From Pseudomonas jinjuensis (GTDB taxonomy: Bacteria; Pseudomonadota; Gammaproteobacteria; Pseudomonadales; Pseudomonadaceae), in contig NZ_FNIJ01000014.1 of assembly GCF_900103845.1 (NCBI RefSeq), forward strand, positions 122,055-186,054: 64,000 nucleotides of DNA, read 5' to 3'. This document shows, in pieces, positions 8,743 to 17,247 of the stretch. Position numbers and translations under genes: made by a program. The notes below the pieces were generated by a model, which saw only the letters and a program-made list of their open reading frames with translations, did not search any database and had not been told where the DNA came from. The first letter of the stretch is position 1, and every line of letters starts with the position of its first letter.

Positions 8743-8918
8743 CACGTTCTCCAACTTCTTGTCTTTATGGGGTTGAGCGTTTTTCAACGAAATCACATCT
8801 GGCCTTCATGCCGGCCTCACAGCCCGAATCGATCAATAACAAGTCAATTGATATTCCGGGATATGTTTTCGTAAGATAGCCACGCCGATTTGCACCTGTC
8901 AACGCAGTCGTCCACCAC

Positions 8919-8926
8919 AAGAACAA
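8919..8926 (+). promoter_or_regulatory. AAnAAnAA motif in the acyl-CoA ligase leader
   Basis: AAGAACAA lies 16 bases before the ATG, next to the GAGGA ribosome site. It matches the Pseudomonas Hfq/Crc catabolite-repression motif exactly. Confidence 0.45.
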
Positions 8927-8942
8927 GTTCGAGGATCGCCAG

Positions 8943-10499
8943 ATGTACCTGACCCAAGGGCTGCACCGTGCCCTGCAGCTTCACCCCACTCACACCGCCA
9001 CCATCTTCCGCGAACGCCGCCACACCTTCCGTGAACTGGGCGAGCGGGTCGCGCGCCTGGCCGGCGCGTTGCAGCAGCACGGCATGCGCATCGGCGATCG
9101 CGTCGGCATGCTGGCCCTGAACTCCGACCGCTTTCTGGAATACATGCTGGCCACCTGGTGGGGCGGCGGCGTGCTCAACCCGGTGAACATCCGCTGGAGC
9201 GTGCCGGAGATCGTCTATTCGCTGGACGATTGCGATACCCGCATCCTGCTGGTAGACGACAGTTTCCTGCACCTGGCCGAAGACATCGCCGCGACCGCCA
9301 AGGTGCGGCCGCTGCTGATCCATGTCGGCGACGGCCCGGCGCCGGAAGGCATGCTCTCCTACGAGCTACTGATCGCCGAAGCCGCGCCGGTCGGCGATGC
9401 CCAGCGCGGCGGCAACGACCTGGCCTCCATCATGTACACCGGCGGCACTACCGGCCGGCCGAAGGGCGTCATGCAATCGCACCTCAACCTGTGGTCGTCG
9501 GCAATGTCACGCCTGGGCTCGTTCAACGTGCCGCAGAACTCGCCGGTGCTGCACGTCGCCCCGATGTTCCACACCGCCTGCCTGGCGCGCCTGGTGGTCC
9601 AGCTGATCGTTGGCGAGCCCCACGTGTTCGTGCCCTCGTTCGACGCGCTCGAACTCATGCAGACCATTGAGCGCGAACGCGTCACCGACATCCTCCTGGT
9701 GCCGACCATGCTGCAGGCGCTGATCATGCATCCGGACTTCGCCCGCCATGACCTGACCAGCCTCAAGCGCATGGCCTATGGCGCCTCACCGATCGCAGCG
9801 CCGGTTCTGGAGCTGGCCCTGGAGCGCCTGCCCGGCGTGGAGTTCACCCATGGCTACGGCATGACCGAAACCTCGCCGGGTATCTCCAGCAACGGCCCGG
9901 AAAGCCACTGCGCGGCGGGCATCGCCAATGGCCGCGTGCGTTCGGCGGGGCGTGCCGTGCTGGGGGTGAACGTGAAGATCGTCGACGAACACGACAACGA
10001 AGTGCCTCGCGGCACCGTCGGCGAGATCATCGCCCAGGGCGCCAACGTCATGCTCGGCTACTGGAACCGTCCGGAAGATACCGCCGAGGCTCTGCGCGGC
10101 GGCTGGATGCACACCGGCGATGGCGGCTACATGGACGAGGACGGCTACATCTTCATCGTCGACCGCATCAAGGACATGATCGTCACCGGCGGCGAGAACG
10201 TGTATTCCGCCGAGGTCGAGAGCGCCATCGGCCGCCACCCGGCGGTAGCCGCCAGCGCGGTGATCGGCATCCCGCATGAAAAATGGGGCGAGGCCGTGCA
10301 TGCCGTGGTGGTGTGCAAGTCCGGCCAGGAAGCGAGCGCCGAGGAAATCATCGCCCATTGCCGCCAGCACATCGCCGGCTACAAATGCCCGAAATCGGTA
10401 GAGTTCAAGAAGGCACTGCCGCTCTCCGGTGCCGGCAAGATACTCAAGCGCGACCTGCGCGAACCCTACTGGAAAGGCCAGGACCGCGCAGTCAACTGA
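8943..10499 (+). CDS. Acyl-CoA synthetase (AMP-forming, ANL superfamily)
   Basis: This 518-residue enzyme activates a carboxylic acid to its CoA thioester through an acyl-adenylate. Visible motifs are the phosphate loop TGGTTGRPKG (166-175), GYGMTETSPG in the middle, the hinge region VDRIKDMIVTGGEN, and catalytic K499 in SGAGKILKRDLR. The acid cannot be assigned; family relatives use medium/long-chain fatty acids or feruloyl- and cinnamate-type acids. It is divergent from the TauD operon and followed by a TetR regulator 83 bases later. It is the activating step of this module. Confidence 0.85.
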   Translation: MYLTQGLHRALQLHPTHTATIFRERRHTFRELGERVARLAGALQQHGMRIGDRVGMLALNSDRFLEYMLATWWGGGVLNPVNIRWSVPEIVYSLDDCDTRILLVDDSFLHLAEDIAATAKVRPLLIHVGDGPAPEGMLSYELLIAEAAPVGDAQRGGNDLASIMYTGGTTGRPKGVMQSHLNLWSSAMSRLGSFNVPQNSPVLHVAPMFHTACLARLVVQLIVGEPHVFVPSFDALELMQTIERERVTDILLVPTMLQALIMHPDFARHDLTSLKRMAYGASPIAAPVLELALERLPGVEFTHGYGMTETSPGISSNGPESHCAAGIANGRVRSAGRAVLGVNVKIVDEHDNEVPRGTVGEIIAQGANVMLGYWNRPEDTAEALRGGWMHTGDGGYMDEDGYIFIVDRIKDMIVTGGENVYSAEVESAIGRHPAVAASAVIGIPHEKWGEAVHAVVVCKSGQEASAEEIIAHCRQHIAGYKCPKSVEFKKALPLSGAGKILKRDLREPYWKGQDRAVN

Positions 10500-10582
10500 A
10501 GCCGGCAACGGTGTTCGGCTACTCACCCGGACGCCATAGCGGGTAAGCTCGCCACCACTGTCTCCCTGGATCTGCCCTCACG

Positions 10583-11227
10583 ATGAAAGCTGCCCTGCGT
10601 GAACTCGACGGCTTGGCCGGCTACCAGCCCCCGCGCTACGCCCCCGGACTGCGCACCACCCACGCACTGCTGGAGGCAGGCCGGCGCCTGCTGCGTCACA
10701 TGTCGCTGGACCAGCTCACCATCAACGATCTCTGCGCCCGCGCCGAGGTGACCACCGGCGCCTTCTACACGCGCTTCGAGAGCAAGGAGGTGTTCTTCAA
10801 TGCGCTTCAGGTGCTGGTGCGGGTCGAGTTGCGTGACACCACGGCCCTGCGCATGGCGCAGTTCGACGCGCGGCCGTGGGAGCTGCGCGAGATGATCGAG
10901 ACGATCGCCCGCAACCTCCGCCTCTGGGCATACCGCCATGAAGGCGTGCTGCGCGCCTCGATCATCCAGCGCGCCCGCGAGGGCGACGATCCGGTCAAGC
11001 GGCTGAACATGGCCTATGTCGAACAGGTGGTGCCCCGTCTCGCCCGGCTGCATCCTGCAGGGCCGTCGCCAGCAGTGGCGGAGCGCATCCTGTTCGCCTT
11101 CCAGATGATGCTCGGCACGCTGGTGTATGCGCTGGTCAACCACGGCGGCACCCTCTCGCTGACGGACCGCCGCACCGAGCGGGAGATGGCGCGTTCGTTC
11201 TACCTGTACATCACCGAAGAGTTGTAG
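10583..11227 (+). CDS. TetR/AcrR family transcriptional regulator
   Basis: This 214-residue protein has the TetR DNA-binding domain near its start: LTINDLCARAEVTTGAFYTRFESKEVFF is the helix-turn-helix region (about residues 48-75), followed by a variable ligand-binding helical domain. It lies directly downstream of the acyl-CoA ligase on the same strand. It probably represses the divergent ligase / dioxygenase operons until a substrate or CoA ester binds; that is inference from position. Confidence 0.85.
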   Translation: MKAALRELDGLAGYQPPRYAPGLRTTHALLEAGRRLLRHMSLDQLTINDLCARAEVTTGAFYTRFESKEVFFNALQVLVRVELRDTTALRMAQFDARPWELREMIETIARNLRLWAYRHEGVLRASIIQRAREGDDPVKRLNMAYVEQVVPRLARLHPAGPSPAVAERILFAFQMMLGTLVYALVNHGGTLSLTDRRTEREMARSFYLYITEEL

Positions 11228-11279
11228 GGGCTGGCGCAGCGGACCGGAACCCTGGTCCATGTTTGCCGCGCCAATACGC

Positions 11280-12185
11280 TCAATCGACCGGAATCACCGG
11301 CGGCTTGCCCTCGTCCTTGAGCAGGAACACCAGGAACTTCGCCGGCTTTTCCCGGCTGGCGTTGCGCCCGACCGTGTGGATGTCCTGCGGGCCTTCGTGG
11401 AAGCTCTGTCCCGGTGTCGGGGTGACTTCCTTGCCGCCCTTCACGCCCATGACGATGGCGCCTTCGAGCACGTAGATGAACCCGTGGGCGTCGTGGCGAT
11501 GGACCGGATCGGCGCCGCCGGTCTTCGGCGAGCCGGCAAGGACTTCATGCCCCTGCTCGCGAAGGAAAGTGCAGACCTGGGTTCCTATCAGGCCCGTTCC
11601 GCCTATCGCCACTATTTTCATGGCTGTGCCTCCCCGGCGATTGCGCTCGGGCCGGACGGGCCCCTGCGCTCGGCGTCGTAGCAGTTCGATCACGTAGCCG
11701 CCGACCAGGAACGCCAGCCCGCCGCCGAGGAACGCGCCCATGGAGTAGAGGCCGATGGCGCGCCCGAGTTTCTCGCGCGGGAACATGTCGCTGAGCATGG
11801 AGTAGGTGGCCGGCGTCAGCGCCGCTTCGCCCACCCCGACGCCCATGCGGGCGAGGAACATCTGCAGGAAGTTCTTCGACAGGCCGCAGACGGCGGTGGC
11901 CAGGCTCCAGAAGGCGACCCCGATTGCGATGATGCGCACCCGCGAGGCGCGGTCGGCCAGGTAGGCGATGGGCACGCCCATGAAGGCGTAGAACAGCGAG
12001 AAGGCCAGCCCGCTGAGCAGGCTGAACTGGGTGTCGGATATCTGCAGGTCGGCTTTGATCGGCTCGATCATCAGCGACAGGATCTGCCGGTCAACGAAGG
12101 AAAAGATGTACGCCACCATGCACAGGGATACGATGTACCACTCGTAGGCATGGCCGGATTTGCGGGGATGAGGTGTGTGGGTCAC
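11280..12185 (-). pseudogene. Mosaic relic: MFS transporter N-half joined to NmrA-like start and cupin C-half
   Basis: One uninterrupted reading frame contains pieces of three families. The first part (12185 to about 11680) is a spinster-like MFS transporter, with SFVDRQILSLMIEPIKADL and GVGEAALTPATYSMLS, that stops after about five helices of the normal twelve. Next comes an NmrA-type start with its own GGGGAGGC ribosome site and ATG at 11621 (MKIVAIGGTGLIGTQV). It runs only about 33 residues. It then passes, at about 11519, into the second half of a cupin: HRHDAHGFIYVLEG, DIHTVGRNAS, ending GKPPVIPVD. Two deletions would explain this. The frame is open to a GTG at 12251, but an A-rich motif and CTGGAG before the GTG at 12185 favour the later start. 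None of the three activities is likely to survive. Confidence 0.78.
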
Positions 12186-12216
12186 GGTTACTGGCTCCAG
12201 GGTGGGGGTGAGCTCG

Positions 12217-12227
12217 TTGTTCTTGTT
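12217..12227 (-). promoter_or_regulatory. AAnAAnAA motif before the MFS relic
   Basis: The minus strand reads AACAAGAACAA, two overlapping AAnAAnAA matches, 32 bases before the GTG at 12185. The relic kept the catabolite-repression leader of a transporter gene. Confidence 0.4.
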
Positions 12228-12339
12228 CGGTAACCGGGCGCGCTCCTGCACGGGGAGCGTGGCCGCTTGCGGATGGCGGAAAGGCTAAGAGAGGGGGCGA
12301 CAGGGGAGAATCGGGACGATTCCCATGAGCGGGGGAATC

Positions 12340-12361
12340 TCCCCCTAGGCGACTAGGGGGA
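12340..12361. promoter_or_regulatory. Perfect inverted repeat, candidate operator
   Basis: TCCCCCTAG at 12340-12348 is repeated as CTAGGGGGA at 12353-12361 with a four-base spacer. It lies about 155 bases upstream of the relic's likely start, where an activator site for the lost transporter gene would be expected. No T-run follows, so it is not a terminator. Confidence 0.45.
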
Positions 12362-12591
12362 AACCTTAGGGGCGGGGTTGTGGGGGGGATTCCCGTGGTT
12401 CCCAGGCGGAAGCGAGGGAACCATCATGAAATGGCTGATGCATCGGCGGCGGCGGAATTTCGCGGGCATGGCCCGCTACACAGATACGTTCCCGCTCTTC
12501 GTAGGACCGAGGGGGACGCCCAGTCCTTGCTCGCGAACCTGGCGCAGGGCCATGCCCGCGACCCTGAGCCAGGACAGAGAGGGGGTTTTTC

Positions 12592-12846
12592 TCAGGCCTG
12601 CAGACGGATGTTGCCGCAGGCTTCCAGTTCGTCCAGCTGCTTTCGGATGTCGATGATGAGCAGGCTCAGCTCGCGATAGCTGGCCGAGCGGAAATCGATC
12701 GAAGGGATGACGTGGTTGCTGCGCTTGAAGTCGTTGAGGCGCAGAAGCAGGGTCGCGGTCTGGTCCGGGTTGAGGTAGCAATGGCATTCCACGTCACTGA
12801 ATTCTTCTTCGATCACATCCTTGAACAGCTGGTAGGAAATATTCAT
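12592..12846 (-). CDS. Small DUF1652-like protein
   Basis: This 84-residue cytoplasmic protein (MNISYQLFKDVIEEEF...) has the pattern of the Pseudomonas-specific DUF1652 family: an N-terminal helix, a C-x-C pair in the first strand (ECHCYLNPDQT), then a C-terminal LSLLIIDIRKQL helix. Function is unknown. The frame is open further upstream, but the ATG at 12846 fits the domain start. The assignment rests on pattern recall. Confidence 0.55.
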   Translation of the reverse strand: MNISYQLFKDVIEEEFSDVECHCYLNPDQTATLLLRLNDFKRSNHVIPSIDFRSASYRELSLLIIDIRKQLDELEACGNIRLQA

Positions 12847-13146
12847 CGGACATGCCCTTCGGTTGTTGATGCTTATTGCCAGGACTGCGAGGAAAACGAC
12901 TGGAACAGCAAGCTTAGCAACGGGATCGTCGGATAACGGGTGGGTTTGAAATTTTGCGGGATGGGCTGACGACCGGGCATTTTTCAATTGCAAAATGCAC
13001 GACGCGGTTGCGCTGGACCGATATTGAAGTGCTATCGCTTCTTCCCGCGGAAACGCCTGGCACGGCATATGGCATTTTCGCAGCAATATTTCCCGGTCGC
13101 GGTTATATCGAATTATTCAATGATGCATTCCGCTCCCCTGAAACGT

Positions 13147-14562
13147 TCAGGACGCGCGGAAGTTGCGGAACTGCCAGGGATCGCCCTGATCCAGCTGCGG
13201 TTCGGCGAACAGCCGTTCACGCCCGGCCAGGGGCGTCCAGTCGCTGTAGAAGCCGCCCAGCTCGCCGAGATAGGGCGCGCAGAGTTCGAGGATTTCCCGG
13301 TAGGGCAGGTCGTCCGGTTCGAGGATGCCACGCGCCGGGTTGCGCATGGCCCAGATCACCCCGGCCATCACCGCTGCGGCCACCTGCAGGCTGGTGGCGT
13401 TGTTGTGCGGGCAGAGCCGGCGGGCGTCGGCGATGCCCAGCCGCGAGCCGTACCAGTAGCTGCCGCGGGCGTGGCCCATGAGCAGCACGCCGAGTTCGTC
13501 CATGCCGCCGGCGATGTCGTCGAACAGCAGGCGCTGGCGGCTCTGCGCAGTCCAGTGGCGCGCGGCCAGTTCGTTGAGCGACAGCACGGCGTCGTCGCAT
13601 GGGCGGTAGGCGTAGTGCACCGTGGGCCGGTAGGCGGGATGGGCGCCCTCGCCGAGGCTGAGGAACTCGGCGATGGAGATCGCCTCGCTGTGGGTGATCA
13701 GCCAGCCCAGCGTCGGCCCCGCGCCGGGAGTCCAGCTGTACACCTGGGTGGCGCCGCCGGGGCGCTGCAGGTAGATCGCCGCCTGGCTGCCGAAGGCGTG
13801 GCGGCGGCCGTCGGCGGGCAGGCCGCGTTCGTGGCTGCCCCAGCCCAGTTCGGCGGGCTGGCAGATTTCGCCGATGAAGCCGTCCACCGACCAGGTATTG
13901 ACGAACTCGTCCGGCTCCCTGTGCCGGTTGGAATACTGCGAGTCGTACTCGGCGATGTGGACGCAACGCACGCCCAGGCGCTGCGCCAGGCGTGCCCAGT
14001 CCTCGCGGCTGGCGGGCGGCGCGGCCTTGTCGCCGAGGTCCCGGGCGAGGTTCTCCAGCGCCTGCTTGAGCAGGTGCGAGACCAGCCCCGGATTGGCGCC
14101 GTGGGTGAGCAGGGCGGTGGGCGAATCGGGCTTCGCGCGCAAGGCCAGCGCCGCATGACGCTGGGCGTAGTTGGAACGTTCCGAGGGTGTCTGCGAGGCG
14201 TCCGTATAGCCGCCGGCCCAGGGCTCGATGCAGGTGTCCAGGTACAGCGCGCCGCGGGTCTGGCAGAGGGCGAGCAATGCCTGGCTGGAAACCTGCACCG
14301 ACAGGTTGAGCAGGAAATCGCCGCTGCCGAGCAAGGGCTCCAGCACCTGGTGGAAGTTCTCCGCGGTCAGCGCGCCGGACTCGACCCGCACGCCGTATTC
14401 GCGTTCGGCGTCGCGCGCCGCCTGGTCGGGACAGACGACCAGCACCTGCTGCGGATCGAGTTCGATGTGCCTGAGCAGCAGCGGCAGCACGCCGCGGCCG
14501 ATGCTGCCATAGCCGATCATTACCAGGCGCCCGGCGAAGGGCTGTCTGCGTGGGGTGGTCAT
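13147..14562 (-). CDS. hss: Homospermidine synthase
   Basis: This 471-residue cytoplasmic enzyme makes sym-homospermidine from putrescine in an NAD-dependent aminobutyl transfer. It starts with a Rossmann nucleotide-binding motif VMIGYGSIGRGVLPLL. It continues with conserved blocks THGANPGLVSHLLKQAL, EFVNTWSVDGFIGE and HARGSYWYGSRL of the bacterial enzyme. The length is typical of the family. The ATG at 14562 follows GAGGAGG. It is divergent from a ClpP-like protease gene. An orphan polyamine-type binding protein at 38.9 kb could be related in substrate but is far away. Confidence 0.88.
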   Translation of the reverse strand: MTTPRRQPFAGRLVMIGYGSIGRGVLPLLLRHIELDPQQVLVVCPDQAARDAEREYGVRVESGALTAENFHQVLEPLLGSGDFLLNLSVQVSSQALLALCQTRGALYLDTCIEPWAGGYTDASQTPSERSNYAQRHAALALRAKPDSPTALLTHGANPGLVSHLLKQALENLARDLGDKAAPPASREDWARLAQRLGVRCVHIAEYDSQYSNRHREPDEFVNTWSVDGFIGEICQPAELGWGSHERGLPADGRRHAFGSQAAIYLQRPGGATQVYSWTPGAGPTLGWLITHSEAISIAEFLSLGEGAHPAYRPTVHYAYRPCDDAVLSLNELAARHWTAQSRQRLLFDDIAGGMDELGVLLMGHARGSYWYGSRLGIADARRLCPHNNATSLQVAAAVMAGVIWAMRNPARGILEPDDLPYREILELCAPYLGELGGFYSDWTPLAGRERLFAEPQLDQGDPWQFRNFRAS

Positions 14563-14755
14563 GCTGGCCTCCTCGATCCCCTGCGGTGGGTGCGCACCGG
14601 CCAACGGCGGGGCAGGGGCTTCTCACCGGACATCTCGGGATCTCCTTCTTTCAGCATAGGACCCCGGATTGGCCCGCCGCATTTCGGAAAGGTTGAACGC
14701 CCCGCGTGGAGACCTACTCTCACCAGCAAGCCGTCCAGACGCGGAGGTCACGAGC

Positions 14756-15316
14756 ATGTCCAGCCACAGCACGCACGTCATCCACTTCACCGGCCCGATC
14801 ACCGCCTCGACCTGCGGCAACCTGATCAGCACCTGCGTCAAGGTCGTGCAGCAGGAAGCCGAGCGCCTGGTGCTGAAGATCGCCACCATGGGCGGCGACT
14901 GCAGCTACGGCTTCACCCTCTACAACTTCCTGCGCACCCTGCCGCTGCAGGTCGACACCCACAACCTCGGCACGGTGGAGTCGATGGGCAACATCCTGTT
15001 CCTCGCCGGCGAGCGACGCACCGCCTGCCGCTACAGCAAGTTCCTGTTCCATCCGTTCCACTGGACGCTGCACGGCTCGGTGGACCACGCGCGGATGAGC
15101 GAATACGCCATGAGCCTGGACTACGACCTGCGCCTGTATGCCGACATCGTCGCCGAGCGCACCCGCGATGCGCGCGAGCCGCTGGACATCCCGCGCTACC
15201 TGATGGCCTATCCGCGCATCGTCGAGCCTGACGAAGCGCTGGACTGCGGGCTGATCCAGGCGGTCGACGAACTGCCCGTGGCGGGCTCCGCCCAGCAGTG
15301 GTCGGTGCACTGCTGA
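14756..15316 (+). CDS. ClpP-like serine protease family protein
   Basis: This 186-residue protein has the ClpP/crotonase fold. The nucleophile is S76 in VESMGN and the general base H99 in KFLFHPFHW, with an oxyanion-type glycine pair in ATMGGDCSYG. The order and spacing follow ClpP (ASMGA ... MIHQP). It is shorter than and divergent from the housekeeping ClpP and has no clpX neighbour. It is best read as one of the stand-alone ClpP-like proteins of unknown target seen in proteobacteria. The ATG at 14756 follows GCGGAGGTCACG. Confidence 0.75.
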   Translation: MSSHSTHVIHFTGPITASTCGNLISTCVKVVQQEAERLVLKIATMGGDCSYGFTLYNFLRTLPLQVDTHNLGTVESMGNILFLAGERRTACRYSKFLFHPFHWTLHGSVDHARMSEYAMSLDYDLRLYADIVAERTRDAREPLDIPRYLMAYPRIVEPDEALDCGLIQAVDELPVAGSAQQWSVHC

Positions 15317-15357
15317 GGTCTGCTAGGCTGGATCGAGCAGCCCCCGGGATGGCCGGA

Positions 15358-16134
15358 ATGAAGATCGCCAGCTACAACATCAACGGCATCCGCTCGCGTC
15401 TGCCGATCCTGCTGCAATGGCTGGAACGGGAGGCCCCGGACGCCGTCTGCCTGCAGGAACTCAAGGCGCCGGACAACGCCTTCCCCGCCGAAGAACTGCG
15501 CAAGGCCGGCTACGGCGCGGTGTGGCTCGGCCAGCCGTCGTGGAACGGCGTGGCGATCCTCGCCCGCGATGCCGAGCCGGTGGAAGTGCGCCGCGGCCTG
15601 CCGGGCGACGACAGCGACCTGCACAGCCGCTACATCGAGGCGGCGGTGAACGGCGTGCTGGTCGCCTGCCTCTACCTGCCCAACGGCAACCCGCAGCCGG
15701 GGCCGAAGTTCGACTACAAGCTGGCCTGGTTCGAACGCCTGATCGCCCATGCCGCCGGGCTGTACGCCAGCGGCCATCCGGTGGTGATCGCCGGCGACTT
15801 CAACGTGGTGCCCACCGACGAGGACATCTACGACACCCGCTCCTGGCTGAAGGACGCGCTGCTGCAGCCGGAAAGCCGCGACTGCTACCGGCGCCTGCTG
15901 GCCCAGGGCTGGACCGACGCGATCCGCGCGCGCCATCCGGACGAGCGCATCTACACCTTCTGGGACTACTTCCGCCAGCACTGGCCGCGCAACGCCGGCC
16001 TGCGCATCGACCACCTGCTGCTCAGCGCCGACCTCGCCCCGCATCTCGCCGATGCCGGCGTCGACCGCTGGGTGCGCGACCTGGCGCATACCAGCGACCA
16101 CGCGCCGGTCTGGGTACTGCTCGACACGCCCTGA
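15358..16134 (+). CDS. xthA: Exonuclease III family AP endonuclease
   Basis: This 258-residue Mg-dependent nuclease of base-excision repair opens MKIASYNINGIRSRLP, the classical ExoIII start. It has LQELKAPD (metal-binding Glu), GDFNVVPTDEDIYD (catalytic Asp and Asn) and the C-terminal SDHAPV (catalytic His). The ATG at 15358 is preferred over one nine bases earlier because GGGA lies eight bases before it. The symbol is by family; a second ExoIII paralogue elsewhere in the genome would be normal for Pseudomonas. It follows the ClpP-like gene after 41 bases. Confidence 0.85.
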   Translation: MKIASYNINGIRSRLPILLQWLEREAPDAVCLQELKAPDNAFPAEELRKAGYGAVWLGQPSWNGVAILARDAEPVEVRRGLPGDDSDLHSRYIEAAVNGVLVACLYLPNGNPQPGPKFDYKLAWFERLIAHAAGLYASGHPVVIAGDFNVVPTDEDIYDTRSWLKDALLQPESRDCYRRLLAQGWTDAIRARHPDERIYTFWDYFRQHWPRNAGLRIDHLLLSADLAPHLADAGVDRWVRDLAHTSDHAPVWVLLDTP

Positions 16135-16143
16135 TCACGCCGC

Positions 16144-16186
16144 CTGTCATGAAATGAAAAGTCTCTGTCGCCGGATGTGAAGCGCA
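16144..16186. promoter_or_regulatory. 21-bp tandem element upstream of the operon B quinone oxidoreductase
   Basis: CTGTCAT opens two 21-base half-units (16145-16165 and 16166-16186) that share TGTC, ATG and AAG at the same offsets. A closely similar element stands at 25296-25338 before another gene, also about 105 bases from its start. Two half-units a double helical turn apart suggest a dimeric activator site. Confidence 0.5.
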
Positions 16187-16226
16187 GATTCCGGCCGCTC
16201 CCTAAATTCGGCTCCATGACCCCCTG

Positions 16227-16234
16227 AACAAGAA
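16227..16234 (+). promoter_or_regulatory. AAnAAnAA motif in operon B leader
   Basis: AACAAGAA lies 19 bases before the ATG of the first gene of operon B, just upstream of its CTGGAGAAAAGG ribosome site. It matches the Hfq/Crc catabolite-repression motif. Confidence 0.5.
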
Positions 16235-16253
16235 TCAAGCTGGAGAAAAGGGC

Positions 16254-17234
16254 ATGGCCAAAGCCGTTCGCTTCTACGAAACCGGGACCCCGGAAGTGCT
16301 TCGCTACGAGGACGTCGAAGTCGGCGATCCGGGCCCCGGCGAGGTGCGCCTGCGCCATGTCGCGGTCGGGCTGAACTACGCCGACACCTACTTCCGCAAC
16401 GGCACCTACCCGGTCCCGCTGCCCAGCGGCATGGGCGTGGAAGCCGCCGGCGTGGTGGTGGCGGTGGGCGAGGGCGTGGACAACGTCGTGCCCGGCGACC
16501 GCGTCACCTACACCGGCTTCCTCAACACCCTCGGCGCCTACAGCACCGAACGCCTGATCCCGGCCGCGCCGCTGATCAAGCTGCCGGAGACCATCGCCTT
16601 CGAGACCGCCGCGGCGATGACCATGCGCGGCCTGACCTCCGCCTACCTGATGCGCAGGATCCACGCCTTCAAGGAAGGCGACAGCATCCTCCTGCACGCC
16701 GCCGCCGGCGGTGTCGGCCTGATCGTCTCGCAGTGGGCGAAGCTGCTCGGCCTGAACGTGATCGGCACCGTTTCCAGCCCGGCCAAGGCGGAAGTCGCCC
16801 GTGCCCACGGCTGCGACCACGTCATCAACTACAGCGAGGAAGACATCGCTGCCCGCGTTCGCGAACTGACCGGCGGCCGCGGCGTCGACGTGGTCTTCGA
16901 CAGCGTCGGCAAGAACACCTTCATGGCCTCGCTGGATTCGCTCAAGCGCCGCGGCCTGCTGGTCTGCGTGGGCACCGCGTCCGGCCCGATCCCGCCGTTC
17001 GATCCGGTCCTGCTGGCGATGAAGGGCTCGCTGTTCGTCACCCGCCCGGCGCTGGCCGACTACATCGCCGATCCGGCGGAAAAGGCCGAGCTGATCGGCG
17101 AGCTGTTCGACCACGTCGGCAGCGGCCGCATCCGCATCGAGATCAACCAGCACTACGCGCTGGAGGACGCGGTACAGGCCCATCGCGACCTGGAATCGCG
17201 CAAGACCACCGGCTCTTCGATCTTCGTCCTCTGA
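16254..17234 (+). CDS. NADPH:quinone oxidoreductase family protein (zinc-independent MDR)
   Basis: This 326-residue medium-chain dehydrogenase/reductase lacks zinc ligands and matches the QOR group. It has GLNYADTYFRNGTYPVP near the start, the coenzyme motif AAAGGVG in LLHAAAGGVGLIVSQWAK, and the C-terminal HRDLESRKTTGSSIF. QOR enzymes reduce quinones or reactive alpha,beta-unsaturated carbonyls with NADPH. It is the first gene of operon B, 13 bases ahead of a TauD-type dioxygenase, so it likely handles an unsaturated or quinoid intermediate or protects against one. Confidence 0.88.
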   Translation: MAKAVRFYETGTPEVLRYEDVEVGDPGPGEVRLRHVAVGLNYADTYFRNGTYPVPLPSGMGVEAAGVVVAVGEGVDNVVPGDRVTYTGFLNTLGAYSTERLIPAAPLIKLPETIAFETAAAMTMRGLTSAYLMRRIHAFKEGDSILLHAAAGGVGLIVSQWAKLLGLNVIGTVSSPAKAEVARAHGCDHVINYSEEDIAARVRELTGGRGVDVVFDSVGKNTFMASLDSLKRRGLLVCVGTASGPIPPFDPVLLAMKGSLFVTRPALADYIADPAEKAELIGELFDHVGSGRIRIEINQHYALEDAVQAHRDLESRKTTGSSIFVL

Positions 17235-17247
17235 GGGAACATCGATC

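Larger units (their letters stand above)
12186..12591. other. Gene-free stretch upstream of the MFS relic
   Basis: No gene was found here. It holds the relic's leader, a perfect G/C-rich inverted repeat (12340-12361), a smaller dyad GGGACGATTCCC near 12313, and one REP copy (about 12455-12482). Confidence 0.7.

Noticed and set aside
8743..8770. AAnAAnAA motif in the TauD leader
   Set aside because: The minus strand reads AAAGACAAGAAG, which does not contain an exact AAnAAnAA; only its neighbours qualify.
16144..16166. Standard PhoB box at CTGTCAT
   Set aside because: A second CTGTCAT-like half-site 11 bases later is missing; the sequence fits a 21-bp period better.
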